Shown piece after piece: positions 1 to 7,983 of a stretch of 61,989 bases of DNA; within the stretch, counting starts at the first letter, position 1, and each line of letters starts with the position of its first letter. Location: positions 1 through 61,989 of the forward strand of contig VGEU01000009.1 in the NCBI GenBank assembly GCA_016869145.1, in the 5' to 3' direction. The stretch is from Alphaproteobacteria bacterium. GTDB lineage: Bacteria; Pseudomonadota; Alphaproteobacteria; MPNO01; VGEU01. The notes under the pieces were generated by a model, which had not been told where the DNA came from, made no database searches, and saw only the letters and a list, made by a program, of their open reading frames with translations. A program made the translations under genes and the position numbers.

Positions 1-880
1 CGGGCGGGCGGGCCAGCGCGGCGGATTGTCGCAGCCGTCGCGGCCGCGCGCCGCGGCGGGGAGCGGCCGCCGCCGGCGCCCGTCCGGCCGCGACAGCATG
101 GATGAGGACCGCGGCCGCGGCCGCGACGTTGAGCGACTGCACGAGGCCGGTGCCCCGGATCGTCACGCGCGATGCTGAGGCCGCGATCGTCTCGCGCGGC
201 AGGCCGGCCTCCTCATTGCCGAGGACGAGCGCGACCGGCATGGCATGAGCGAGCGCCTCGACCGGGCCGCCACCCTCGGCGACCGTCGCGACGGTGTGGA
301 ACGTCTCGCCCAGGATACGGAGCGTGGCGGGGAGATCCGAGGCGCGATAGAGGCTCAATCGTTCGAGACCGCCCTCGGCGACACGGATCGCCGCGTCCGA
401 CGCGCCGGCCTGGCCGGGGTGATCGCTGAGGACGATCCGGTCGAGACCGAAGAAGGCCGCCGTCCGTGCGATGGCACCGAAATTGTGCGGATTGGCGACC
501 CCGTCGAGCACGAGAAGCATCGGCAGCGAGGTCGCCCAGGCGCGCGCCGCACGGGCGTCGAGCGCGAGCACCGGCCGCGGCGGGGCGAGCGCGACGATGC
601 CGCCGTGCAGCACGGTGCCGGCGACGCGCGCGAGCTCGTCCGCCTCGACCCGCCGATAGGGTTTTCGACGCGCGGCGAGATGGCGACAGAACGGGGTCGT
701 CGCCGCCTCGAGCGCTGGCAGGAAGAAGAGCCGCTCGACGGCGTCCGGCCGCGTCGCGAACAGCGCCGCGACGGCGGGAAGACCGGCGATGCGCGCGAGC
801 TCCTCGCGTGCGGTCGGCGATGGCGCGCGGCCTCTCCGATCGGACCGCGGCGGCCGGCTTCGCGATGGTCTCATCGCCAT
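1..880 (-). CDS. SpoU/TrmH-family RNA 2'-O-methyltransferase, C-terminus beyond the window
   Basis: This gene runs off the left edge. It methylates a ribose 2'-hydroxyl in tRNA or rRNA using SAM; the exact target cannot be told. The three SpoU motifs are visible: NPHNFGAIARTA after LLVLDGVA, then LVLGNEEAGLPRE, then VQSLNVAAAAAVLIH. The region ahead of the catalytic fold carries a basic, Arg-rich stretch and an L30e-like RNA-binding part. ATG is at 880, with a second ATG at 874; I chose 880. The last visible residues (about positions 2-85) are Ala/Pro/Arg-rich and look disordered. The frame has no stop inside the window. It is divergent from the cyclodeaminase-like gene at 968. Confidence 0.85.
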   Translation of the reverse strand, partial: MAMRPSRSRPPRSDRRGRAPSPTAREELARIAGLPAVAALFATRPDAVERLFFLPALEAATTPFCRHLAARRKPYRRVEADELARVAGTVLHGGIVALAPPRPVLALDARAARAWATSLPMLLVLDGVANPHNFGAIARTAAFFGLDRIVLSDHPGQAGASDAAIRVAEGGLERLSLYRASDLPATLRILGETFHTVATVAEGGGPVEALAHAMPVALVLGNEEAGLPRETIAASASRVTIRGTGLVQSLNVAAAAAVLIHAVAAGRAPAAAAPRRGARPRRLRQSAALARPP

Positions 881-967
881 GCCGGCCGCCGCCTTGTGAC
901 CGACCAAGGGTGGTGCGATGATCGCCAGCGACCACCGCAACCAACCATAACGAATCCGCAGGGAACC

Positions 968-2038
968 ATGCCGCTCCTGATCAGCAACGATGTCACCGCC
1001 CGCGTCCTCGCCATGAAGGACGCGATCGCGGTGATGGACAGCGCCTTCCGACAATACGCCGATGGCCTCGCCACGTTCCAGACCCGCACCGACATGTGGT
1101 CTCCGTCCGCGCGCGACGGCGACTACTACCGCTGGGGCTCGCTGATCGGCGCGATCGCCGACCCGCCGACGCTCGCCTTCCGCTTCAAGTCCGACATCCT
1201 GACCTGGAAGGAATACAACGGCGCCGTCACCGAGGAATGGCACTGCGTCGAGCCCGGCCGCTATTGCGGGTTCATCCTCCTGATCGACACCGCGAACGGC
1301 GAGCTGATCGGGATGCTGAACGACGGCATCATCCAGCACGTGCGGGTCGGCGCGACCACCGGCGTCGGCGTCCGTTACCTCGCGCGCCGCGACGCGTCGG
1401 TCGTCGGCATGCTCGGCTCGGGCGGCATGGCGCGGTCCTATCTCGAGGCGATCTGCCTCGAGCGCCCGATCCGGGAGTGCCGGGTGTTCAGCCCGACGCC
1501 CGCCAATCGCGAGCGCTTCGCCGCTGCCATGACCGCGGAGCTTGGCATCACGGTGCGGCCCGTCGCTTCGCGCGAGGCGGCGCTCGAGGGCGCCGACATC
1601 GCCGCGCTCTGCACCGATTCGCGCGTTCCGATCTTCACGTCGAACATGGTCGGGCTGCTGCGCCCGGGCGCGCTCATCGTCAACGTGCGCCACGACGAGA
1701 TCGACGCCGAGACCTACGACGCCTGCGACCGCGTCGTCATCACCTCCAACAACAAGCTCAACGACTTCGTGCTCGGCACGCCCGAGCAGCGCAACCGCCG
1801 CCCGATGGACAAGCACTATCGGCGCCGCTACGTCGATACCGTCTTCGAGGAATTGCCGCCGATAGTCGCCGGCAAGGCGCCGGGCCGGAAGAACGACGGC
1901 GAGCTCATCTTCTTCCACAACATCTCGGCCGGGATCCAGTTCGCCGCCGTCGGCCGCCTCGTCTACGAGAAGGCGCGCGAGCGGAGGCTGGGCACACCCT
2001 TGCCGATCGACTGGTTCCTGCAGGACATCCGCAATTGA
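968..2038 (+). CDS. Ornithine cyclodeaminase / mu-crystallin family protein
   Basis: A 356-residue NAD(P)-binding protein of the ornithine cyclodeaminase/mu-crystallin family, whose members act as cyclodeaminases, imine reductases or amino acid dehydrogenases. The dinucleotide loop reads GMLGSGGMARSYLEAI around residues 145-160, and the N-terminal MPLLISNDVTARVLAMKDAI is typical of the family. An in-frame reading continues upstream to 245, but that part lies opposite the methyltransferase gene and is not coding. ATG 968 has AGGGA just upstream. It begins a same-strand group with a TctC receptor (2064) and a hydrolase (3078). The substrate is unknown. Confidence 0.8.
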   Translation: MPLLISNDVTARVLAMKDAIAVMDSAFRQYADGLATFQTRTDMWSPSARDGDYYRWGSLIGAIADPPTLAFRFKSDILTWKEYNGAVTEEWHCVEPGRYCGFILLIDTANGELIGMLNDGIIQHVRVGATTGVGVRYLARRDASVVGMLGSGGMARSYLEAICLERPIRECRVFSPTPANRERFAAAMTAELGITVRPVASREAALEGADIAALCTDSRVPIFTSNMVGLLRPGALIVNVRHDEIDAETYDACDRVVITSNNKLNDFVLGTPEQRNRRPMDKHYRRRYVDTVFEELPPIVAGKAPGRKNDGELIFFHNISAGIQFAAVGRLVYEKARERRLGTPLPIDWFLQDIRN

Positions 2039-2063
2039 TCAGCACCGACCGAGGGAGGCAACC

Positions 2064-3074
2064 ATGAGGCTCGCGGCTGTCGTCGCGGCCGCGGCGCTGG
2101 CGATCGCCGCGACGACGGGTGCGCGCGCGAGCGAGCCGTTCTACGCCGGCAAGACCGTGCGCGTCGTGATACCGGCCGATGCCGGCGGCGTCTATGGTCT
2201 CTACGCGCAGGTCGTGGGCCCGCATCTCCGCCGCCACATGCCGGGCCATCCCGATATCGTGCCGCAATACATGCCGGGCGGCGGCGGCATCACGGCGGCG
2301 AACCATCTCGCCAACGTGGCGCCGACCGATGGCACCGTCCTTGCCATGCCGCACGACAGCCTCGTCCTCTACCAGATGCTGCGGCCCGACAACGTCAAGT
2401 ACGATGCGCGCCGGTTCAACTGGATCGGGACGATCGGCGGGCTCGCGAGCACGATCTCGGTCTGGCACACCTCGTCCGTGAAGTCGGTCGAGGATGCGAC
2501 CAAGGCGAGGGCGATCCTCGGCGCGACCGGACGCGGCTCCTACATGTACATGGTGCCGCGGCTCATGAATGTCCTTCTCGGCACCCAGTTCGAGATGGTG
2601 ACGGGCTACAAAGGCGTCGCCGAGATCGACATCGCGATGGAGCGCGGCGAGGTGCAGGGCCGCGGCGGCAGCTGGCTGTCGTGGAAGTCGACGCGGCCCG
2701 ACTGGATGCAGGGCAACAAGGTCGTCCACCTGGTCCAGATCGGCCACCGCAAGGCGGCGGATCTTCCCGACGTGCCGCTCCTCGTCGATCTCGGCCGGAC
2801 CGAGGAGGAGCGCCAGATGTACCGCTTCGTCTCCTCGATCGGCGTGATCGGGCGCGGGCTCGTGCTGCCGGCTGGCGTGCCGGCCGAGCGTGTCGCCTTG
2901 TGGCGCGACGCGCTCACGCGGACGATCGCCGACCCCGTATTCCTCGCCGATGCCAAGGCGCGGCTGATCGACGTCGAGCCGATCCTGGGCGCCGAGGTCG
3001 AATGGGCGATCGCCGAGGTTCTCGCGACACCGCAGCCGGTCGTCGAGCGTCTGCGGTCGCTGATCGGGTCGTAG
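2064..3074 (+). CDS. TctC/Bug-family periplasmic solute receptor (orphan)
   Basis: A 336-residue extracytoplasmic receptor of tripartite tricarboxylate transporters. A signal peptide is clear (hydrophobic core, residues 5-18, cleavage probably after ARA or ARAS near residue 22). The mature start, PFYAGKTVRVVIPADAGG, matches the family entry strand and first ligand loop, and PGGGGITAANHLA is the usual second loop. No TctA or TctB lies next to it; the only TctAB in the window is at 15187-17139. It probably presents an organic anion to a membrane partner encoded elsewhere. It lies 25 bases after the cyclodeaminase-like gene and 3 bases before the hydrolase, so co-transcription is likely. It ends in TAG. 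Confidence 0.88.
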   Translation: MRLAAVVAAAALAIAATTGARASEPFYAGKTVRVVIPADAGGVYGLYAQVVGPHLRRHMPGHPDIVPQYMPGGGGITAANHLANVAPTDGTVLAMPHDSLVLYQMLRPDNVKYDARRFNWIGTIGGLASTISVWHTSSVKSVEDATKARAILGATGRGSYMYMVPRLMNVLLGTQFEMVTGYKGVAEIDIAMERGEVQGRGGSWLSWKSTRPDWMQGNKVVHLVQIGHRKAADLPDVPLLVDLGRTEEERQMYRFVSSIGVIGRGLVLPAGVPAERVALWRDALTRTIADPVFLADAKARLIDVEPILGAEVEWAIAEVLATPQPVVERLRSLIGS

Positions 3075-3077
3075 ACC

Positions 3078-3995
3078 ATGGTCGTGCAGATACCGGCTGC
3101 CGGGCGCAGCTTGACGCTCGCGATGGACGACGACGCGCCGATCCTGATCCGCTGCCACGGCAATCCCGCGAGCGAGGTCCGGCTCTATGTCAGCCACGGC
3201 AACGGGTTCGCGACGGACGGGTATCTGCCGTTCTGGGGACCGCTCGGCGACGGCTTCGAGCTCGCCCTGTTCGACATGCGCAATCACGGCCGCAATCCGC
3301 CCTCGGATCCGGCGCGCCACAGCTATCCGCAGATGGTGCGCGACCTCGACCGCATTCTCGACGGCGTCGAGCGGGCGCTCGGGCCGAAGCGCCGGGTCGG
3401 CGTTTTCCATTCGATGAGCGCGCGGGCGGCGATGAAGCATGCGATCGAGGTGGGCTGGCGTTGGGATGCGCTCGCCTTGTTCGATCCGCCCAACGTGCCG
3501 CCGCCAGGCCACCCGCTCTACCCGGCGGCGGAGGCGTTCGAGCTCAGGCTGACCGAATGGGCAAAGGCTCGCCGTGCGCGCTTCGAGGACCCGGCCGAGC
3601 TCGAGGCCGAGTACGCGGCCTCGCGCGCGCACCGCAAATGGGTCGCCGGCGCGCACGGCCTGATGGCGCGCGCGGTCCTGCGGCGCGACCAGGCTGCGGG
3701 TGACTGGGTGCTCGCCTGCCCGCCCGCGCTCGAGGCCGCGATCTACAAGGCGGCGCTCACGCTCAATCTTTGGCCGCCGGCGTCGGCCTTCGCCGGGCCG
3801 GTCATGCTCATCGGCTGCGACCCGGCCGTCGAGCGCGCGCCGCCGCCCGCCCACGCCAACCGCATTCTCGGCACCGAGCACGGCTATGACTACGCGACCG
3901 TGCCGGGCACCGGACACCTTCTGCAGATCGAGGAACCGGCCGCCTGCCGCGACATCCTGGCCGCCTTCCTCGCCCGGCATCGCCTCGCGGGCTGA
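3078..3995 (+). CDS. Alpha/beta-hydrolase fold protein
   Basis: A 305-residue alpha/beta hydrolase without a signal peptide. The oxyanion region is SHGNGFATDGY near residue 38. The nucleophile elbow is irregular (VFHSMSARAA near residue 113, giving H-S-M-S-A rather than G-x-S-x-G). The C-terminal catalytic His is in PGTGHLLQIEEP near residue 278. Family members hydrolyse esters, amides, lactones or C-C bonds; the substrate here is unknown. It follows the TctC gene by 3 bases and is probably part of the 968-3995 operon. It converges with the next gene, with 3 bases between the stop codons. Confidence 0.75.
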   Translation: MVVQIPAAGRSLTLAMDDDAPILIRCHGNPASEVRLYVSHGNGFATDGYLPFWGPLGDGFELALFDMRNHGRNPPSDPARHSYPQMVRDLDRILDGVERALGPKRRVGVFHSMSARAAMKHAIEVGWRWDALALFDPPNVPPPGHPLYPAAEAFELRLTEWAKARRARFEDPAELEAEYAASRAHRKWVAGAHGLMARAVLRRDQAAGDWVLACPPALEAAIYKAALTLNLWPPASAFAGPVMLIGCDPAVERAPPPAHANRILGTEHGYDYATVPGTGHLLQIEEPAACRDILAAFLARHRLAG

Positions 3996-3998
3996 GCC

Positions 3999-4565
3999 TC
4001 AGTCGGCCGTCTGGTGGACACGGAACCGTTTTGTGCGCGGCTCCCAGACGTGGCTTTGGCGTGCCGCCTCGCAGCGCACGAGACCGAGCGCATCGGTGAG
4101 AAGCGTCACCCGGCGCCCGCCGCCAGGAACGATCGTGGTGCCCTTCGGCGTGACGTCGAGGAAGTACATCGGCTCCGCACTCGAAACCCGGAGCGGCGCC
4201 TCGATCGACACGACGCGCCCGCTCGCGAGCACGACATCGGTGCGGTGCAGCGTCTGGCCGCCGGCGGCCCGCACCAGATAGACGGCGTGATCGAGGCGCC
4301 CGTCACCGTCGAAATCGGCGGTGACCAGATAAGGATGGCGGTCCGAAGCGCCACGCCGCGGCGGGCCGCAGAACGCCCAGCCCTCGCGATCGATCGCGGT
4401 CGGGATCGTCCAGCCCGCGGCGTCGCGCTGGAGCGCCTCGCGGACGGTTGCGGGCAGAGCCGGCACCGCCATCTCGACGAGATCGCGTGCCGCATGCGCC
4501 GTGATCGAGGCCAGCCCGGCGAGGAGCGCTGCGGCGAGCGCCGCCCCATGGATGCCGCCGACCAT
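3999..4565 (-). CDS. Exported protein with an Asp-rich VCBS/EF-hand-like calcium motif
   Basis: A 188-residue protein with a signal peptide (hydrophobic residues 8-20, cleavage near AHA). The recognisable element is TADFDGDGRLDHAVYLV around residue 80, an Asp-rich loop of the type found in FG-GAP/VCBS and dockerin-like calcium sites. I do not recognise a named family, so the function is unknown; it is presumably periplasmic. ATG 4565 lies 11 bases after the DedA stop, so it is probably translated from the DedA message. Reading the frame farther upstream to 4859 would overlap DedA, so I rejected that start. Confidence 0.65.
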   Translation of the reverse strand: MVGGIHGAALAAALLAGLASITAHAARDLVEMAVPALPATVREALQRDAAGWTIPTAIDREGWAFCGPPRRGASDRHPYLVTADFDGDGRLDHAVYLVRAAGGQTLHRTDVVLASGRVVSIEAPLRVSSAEPMYFLDVTPKGTTIVPGGGRRVTLLTDALGLVRCEAARQSHVWEPRTKRFRVHQTAD

Positions 4566-4576
4566 CGTCGCCGCCG

Positions 4577-5143
4577 TTACTGGCTTCCGGTCGTCATGGG
4601 GATGACCGTCCGCCAGAGCTGTTCGAGCCCCGTGCCGGCGATACTGCCGGTCATCGGCACGACATAGGCCCACAGCATCGCCGATGTCGCGTTGGCGATC
4701 TGGAAGGGAATGACCGGCATCTGGAAAATTCCGGCGACCAGCGGGATCACCGCGCGGACCGGACCGAAGAAGCGACCGAAGAAGACGCCCGGCGCGCCCC
4801 AGCGATGGAAGAACCGCTCGCCGCGCGCCATCACGTCCGGGTTGCGGTTGAGGGGCCACACATGGGCGGCGCGGGGTCCGATCTTGATCCCGATCCAGTA
4901 TGACACCCAGTCGCCGAGGAAGGCGCCGACCGCCGCCGCCGCCCAGATCGGGAAGAAATCGATCGAGCCGGCGCCGACGACGGCGCCGATGCCGGCGAGG
5001 ATGACCGTCGCCGGCAGAAGAAGCGCGACGAAGGCGAGCGATTCGCCGAACGCGAGGAGGAAGACGATCGGCGGCGCCCAGGCCTGATGCGTCTGCGCGA
5101 AGGCGATGATCCAGCGGATGTGTTCCTCGATGACCGGAAACAT
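4577..5143 (-). CDS. DedA-family membrane protein
   Basis: A 188-residue inner-membrane protein of the DedA/VTT (SNARE-associated) family, members of which act in lipid scrambling or membrane homeostasis. Several hydrophobic segments are visible. The two family signatures are present: VGAFLGDWVSYWIG near residue 95 and FFGRFFGPVRAVIPLVAG near residue 122, the latter with the conserved Arg and Pro residues. Length is typical. It appears to lead a two-gene unit with the exported protein at 3999. No regulatory site was recognised upstream. Confidence 0.88.
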   Translation of the reverse strand: MFPVIEEHIRWIIAFAQTHQAWAPPIVFLLAFGESLAFVALLLPATVILAGIGAVVGAGSIDFFPIWAAAAVGAFLGDWVSYWIGIKIGPRAAHVWPLNRNPDVMARGERFFHRWGAPGVFFGRFFGPVRAVIPLVAGIFQMPVIPFQIANATSAMLWAYVVPMTGSIAGTGLEQLWRTVIPMTTGSQ

Positions 5144-5419
5144 CGCAGCGCGGGCCTAGGAGGTGCGGGTGCGGTGGAGGCCGGCTGGCGGATCCGCTGG
5201 CCCATTCGTCGGATGTCGGACGCCGAGATGTGCTGAGGCACCGACGGCGCCCTCACGGGCGAGGACGCGATCCGAAGTGACGAGATCGCATCGATTGGGC
5301 TCAATCGCATCCATCGGTCGGTTCTCCGGAAGGCCAGGACGACGCGATCCTACAGAGCCGCGCGCCGCGAGGCGAGCCATCAATGGCAATCCGCCTCGAC
5401 GACCGGCCGCCGATCGCCG
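5144..5419. other. Spacer without a supported gene
   Basis: These 276 bases separate the DedA gene from the flavin monooxygenase; both are on the minus strand. A 77-residue open frame exists on the minus strand (5156-5389), but its composition is Arg/Pro-rich with no recognisable motif and no convincing ribosome binding site. I see no tRNA, terminator or inverted repeat. It may hold the DedA promoter. Confidence 0.4.
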
Positions 5420-6580
5420 TCAGCGTTCGAGGGCCGCGGCCGGGACCGCCGCGTCGAGGGGCGCTTTCCACACGTCATAGCCGTAGACCCAGTCGGCATC
5501 CGTCTCGTGGCGCATCCAGCTGCCTTCGCGTGTGGTGCGTTGCATCGCCGCGGTGCGCTCGCGCCGGATCCGGCCATAGCGCTCGAAAGCCCGCGCGACG
5601 TCGTCGAGACCGCCGTCGGCCAGGATACGGCCGAGGATCACCGCGTCCTCGATGGCCGACGCGCCGCCCTGGGCCATGACGGGCGGCATCGGATGGCAGG
5701 CATCGCCGAGGAGCACCACACGCCCCTCGCCCCAGCTCGGCATCGGGTCGCGGTCGAGAAGCGCCCATTTGCGCACCTCCGGCGCCGCCGCGAGGAGCGC
5801 CCGCGCGCGCGGGTGAAAGTGGGTGAACGCGGACAGGAGCTCGGCGTGATCGCCGACGAGCGACCAGGATTCGCGCGTGAAGGCCGCGTCCGGAACGACG
5901 GCGATGAAATAGACCTCGTCCTGCGCGGCCGTTGTGACGTAGCTCACGACATGGCGATCGGGCCCCCACCATTTGACGCGCTCCTCGACCTCGTGGCCGA
6001 CGACACGGTCGATCGGGAAAATCGTGCGATAGGCGACCTTGCCGGTGAAGCGCGGACGTTCGGCGCCGAACAGCGCCTCGCGCACCACCGAGTGGAGCCC
6101 GTCGGCGCCGATCACCGCCTCCGCCACGATCGTGCCACCGTCGGCGAAGTCGAGGCGCACCCGATCGCCGTCGGGCGCAAGCCCGACCAGCTTCCGCCCG
6201 AGATGGAGGCGTGCCAGCTCGATCAGCTCGGCGAGCGCGAAATGGAGGACCGAGCGATGCATCGAGAGGTCGGGCGAGCCGTAACGGTCCTCGATCGCGC
6301 GCCCCATCGGAAGCACGTTGGTCGCCTCGCCCGTGTTCCACATCCGGTTGTAGCCGAGCGCCGCCGCGAAGCCGGTGCGACGGAGGTGTGGCAGTATGCC
6401 GAGCGGCGTGAGCGCCTTGGTCGCGTTGGCGGTGAGCTGGATGCCGGCACCGACATGGCCGAAGGCGGCAGCCTGCTCGTAGATGTCGGCGGCGATACCG
6501 GCGCGCCGCAGGACCGCGGCGAGCGCGAGCCCACCGATCCCCGCGCCGATGATGGCGATGTGCGCCGCGGTCCGGTTCAT
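5420..6580 (-). CDS. FAD-dependent aromatic-ring monooxygenase (PHBH superfamily)
   Basis: A 386-residue group A flavoprotein monooxygenase, probably NAD(P)H-dependent and cytoplasmic. FAD-binding GAGIGG is at residues 12-17. The second FAD/NADPH motif is VIGADGLHSVVREALFG near residue 160, and GDACHPMPPVMAQGG near residue 290 holds the third FAD contact. Overall shape resembles salicylate 1-hydroxylase and 3-hydroxybenzoate 6-hydroxylase. A hydroxybenzoate product such as gentisate would link it to the bicupin dioxygenase at 41868, but this is inference. It stands alone, divergent from the damaged gene at 6682. It has a distant paralogue at 32783. Confidence 0.88.
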   Translation of the reverse strand: MNRTAAHIAIIGAGIGGLALAAVLRRAGIAADIYEQAAAFGHVGAGIQLTANATKALTPLGILPHLRRTGFAAALGYNRMWNTGEATNVLPMGRAIEDRYGSPDLSMHRSVLHFALAELIELARLHLGRKLVGLAPDGDRVRLDFADGGTIVAEAVIGADGLHSVVREALFGAERPRFTGKVAYRTIFPIDRVVGHEVEERVKWWGPDRHVVSYVTTAAQDEVYFIAVVPDAAFTRESWSLVGDHAELLSAFTHFHPRARALLAAAPEVRKWALLDRDPMPSWGEGRVVLLGDACHPMPPVMAQGGASAIEDAVILGRILADGGLDDVARAFERYGRIRRERTAAMQRTTREGSWMRHETDADWVYGYDVWKAPLDAAVPAAALER

Positions 6581-6681
6581 CGCGCCAGTCTAGTCGCGGC
6601 GCGCCGTGGTCTCAATGCGGCCCCTCGCCGGGCCGCGGCCGATGGTCTAGACTTCATGCGCCGCCCACGGGAGATCACGCC

Positions 6682-7618
6682 ATGATCGGAACGAGCTGGA
6701 TGCGCGAGCAGGGTCTCAAGGACCCCCTGCTGGTCGAACTCCTGCGCAAGCGCAATCGACCAGGCCCCGCTCTGGGGCCGCAAATTCGCGGCCCGCGACG
6801 CCTGCATGCAGCGTTGGGACGACCTCGCCGTGCTTCGCGACGGCCCGGTCAGGCCCGAACGAACGCCGGTGAGCGATGCGGCCTCGATGGCCGCCGCGAT
6901 CAAGGAAAAGGCGATCGCGCTCGGCGCCGCGCGCGTTGGCATGAGCGCGCTCCGTCCCGAGTACATCGAGTACGGTGTAGATATCCCGCACCGGAACGTC
7001 ATCGCCTTGATCTGCTACGAGGACTATCGCAAGGTCATGGACGGCCCCGATGCCGTCGACCTCGAGGCGATGTCGACCTATGTGCGCTGCGCCGAGATCG
7101 CGACCGAGATCGCGCGCCACATCCGCGAGGACCTCGGCTAGCCGGCGCTCGCCCACCACAACGGCTCGGTCCAGATCCAGGCGATCCCGGTCATGCACCA
7201 GGTCGGCTTCGGCGAGCTCGGCAAGCACGGAAGCCTGATCAATCCCGACCTCGGCGCCAATTTCCGCCCCGGCTTCATCACCACCGACCTGCCGCTCGCC
7301 TACGACGCGCCGATCGCGTTCGGCGTGCAAGACTATTGCCTCTCCTGCAATCTCTGCACCAACAACTGCCCGGCCGACGCGATCCCAACCGAGTTCATCA
7401 TGACCGAGGGCGTGCGCCGTTGGCTGACGGACATCGACAAGTGCTACACGGTCTCGCGGCTCCGTGCCGAGTACTGCCACATCTGCGTCGATGTCTGCCC
7501 GTACATCCACAAGGAGAATGGCGATGCCGGCGCGCGCGAGGTCTACAAGGCCTATATGAAGGACCGCAAGTCCGAGGGCTACAAGACACCGAAGCGCAAC
7601 AAGGACGGCACCGCGTGA
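6682..7618 (+). pseudogene. Reductive-dehalogenase-like 4Fe-4S protein gene, frameshifted and with an internal TAG
   Basis: The product resembles the cytoplasmic relatives of reductive dehalogenases and epoxyqueuosine reductase. Two cluster motifs are intact near the C-terminus: CLSCNLCTNNCPADAIP, then a Cys eleven residues before CHICVDVCPY. Two lesions interrupt the reading. The start MIGTSWMREQG (6682) reads as far as LLRKR near 6753, and the protein then continues one frame over as IDQAPLWGRKFAARDAC, so one extra base lies near 6754. Then an in-frame TAG at 7139-7141 follows EDLG, with homologous-looking sequence (PALAHHNGSVQIQ) resuming directly after it. From ATG 6806 to 7141 only a 111-residue piece without iron-sulfur motifs could be made. 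It appears inactivated, unless the lesions are sequencing errors. Confidence 0.75.
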
Positions 7619-7946
7619 GCGCGACACTCGACCAGATCGCCCAGCGCGCGCTCGCACTCCTCGCGAGCGCCGGGGAGGTCCGCGCGAATGGCAGACGAGC
7701 GTGCGCGGGGCCGGCGGCATCGAGGTCGCGATATCGCTGTTCGGCCCCGACGTGCCGCGCACCGTTCCCGGCGTAATCGCGACACCCGACAGCATCGCGC
7801 GCGAGCGGCCGTGGCTCGGGACCTATCGTCTCGTCATCCGGGCGCCGCTCATCGTGTTCGACCTCTATTGGACCAAGGACGAGCCGCTCCGTATCATGGG
7901 CTTCAGCCGCGGCGACTGGGAGCGAACGCTGCTCGCCGCGCGCTGA
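7615..7946 (+). pseudogene. Small conserved-looking protein gene with a 2-base expansion in a CG run
   Basis: GTG 7615 overlaps the TGA of the preceding gene. It reads VSATLDQIAQRALALLASAG, then EVR, and then loses sense. Removing two bases from the CGCGCG run at 7681-7686 joins this directly to EWQTSVRGAGGIEVAISLF in another frame, which continues to a stop at 7946 and gives an uninterrupted product of about 110 residues. As written, only the short piece from GTG 7701 could be made (81 residues). I do not recognise a family. Overlap with the ferredoxin-like gene suggests they formed one operon and decayed together. Confidence 0.55.
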
Positions 7947-7983
7947 ACCATCCGCCACGCAACCCGCCGGGAGGACCGCCGCC

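Noticed and set aside
1905-3980. A 691-codon minus-strand frame
   Set aside because: It is a mirror of the TctC receptor and hydrolase genes, with no motif of its own.
5156-5389. A 77-codon minus-strand frame between the DedA and monooxygenase genes
   Set aside because: It has no recognisable motif, an Arg/Pro-rich composition and no convincing ribosome site.
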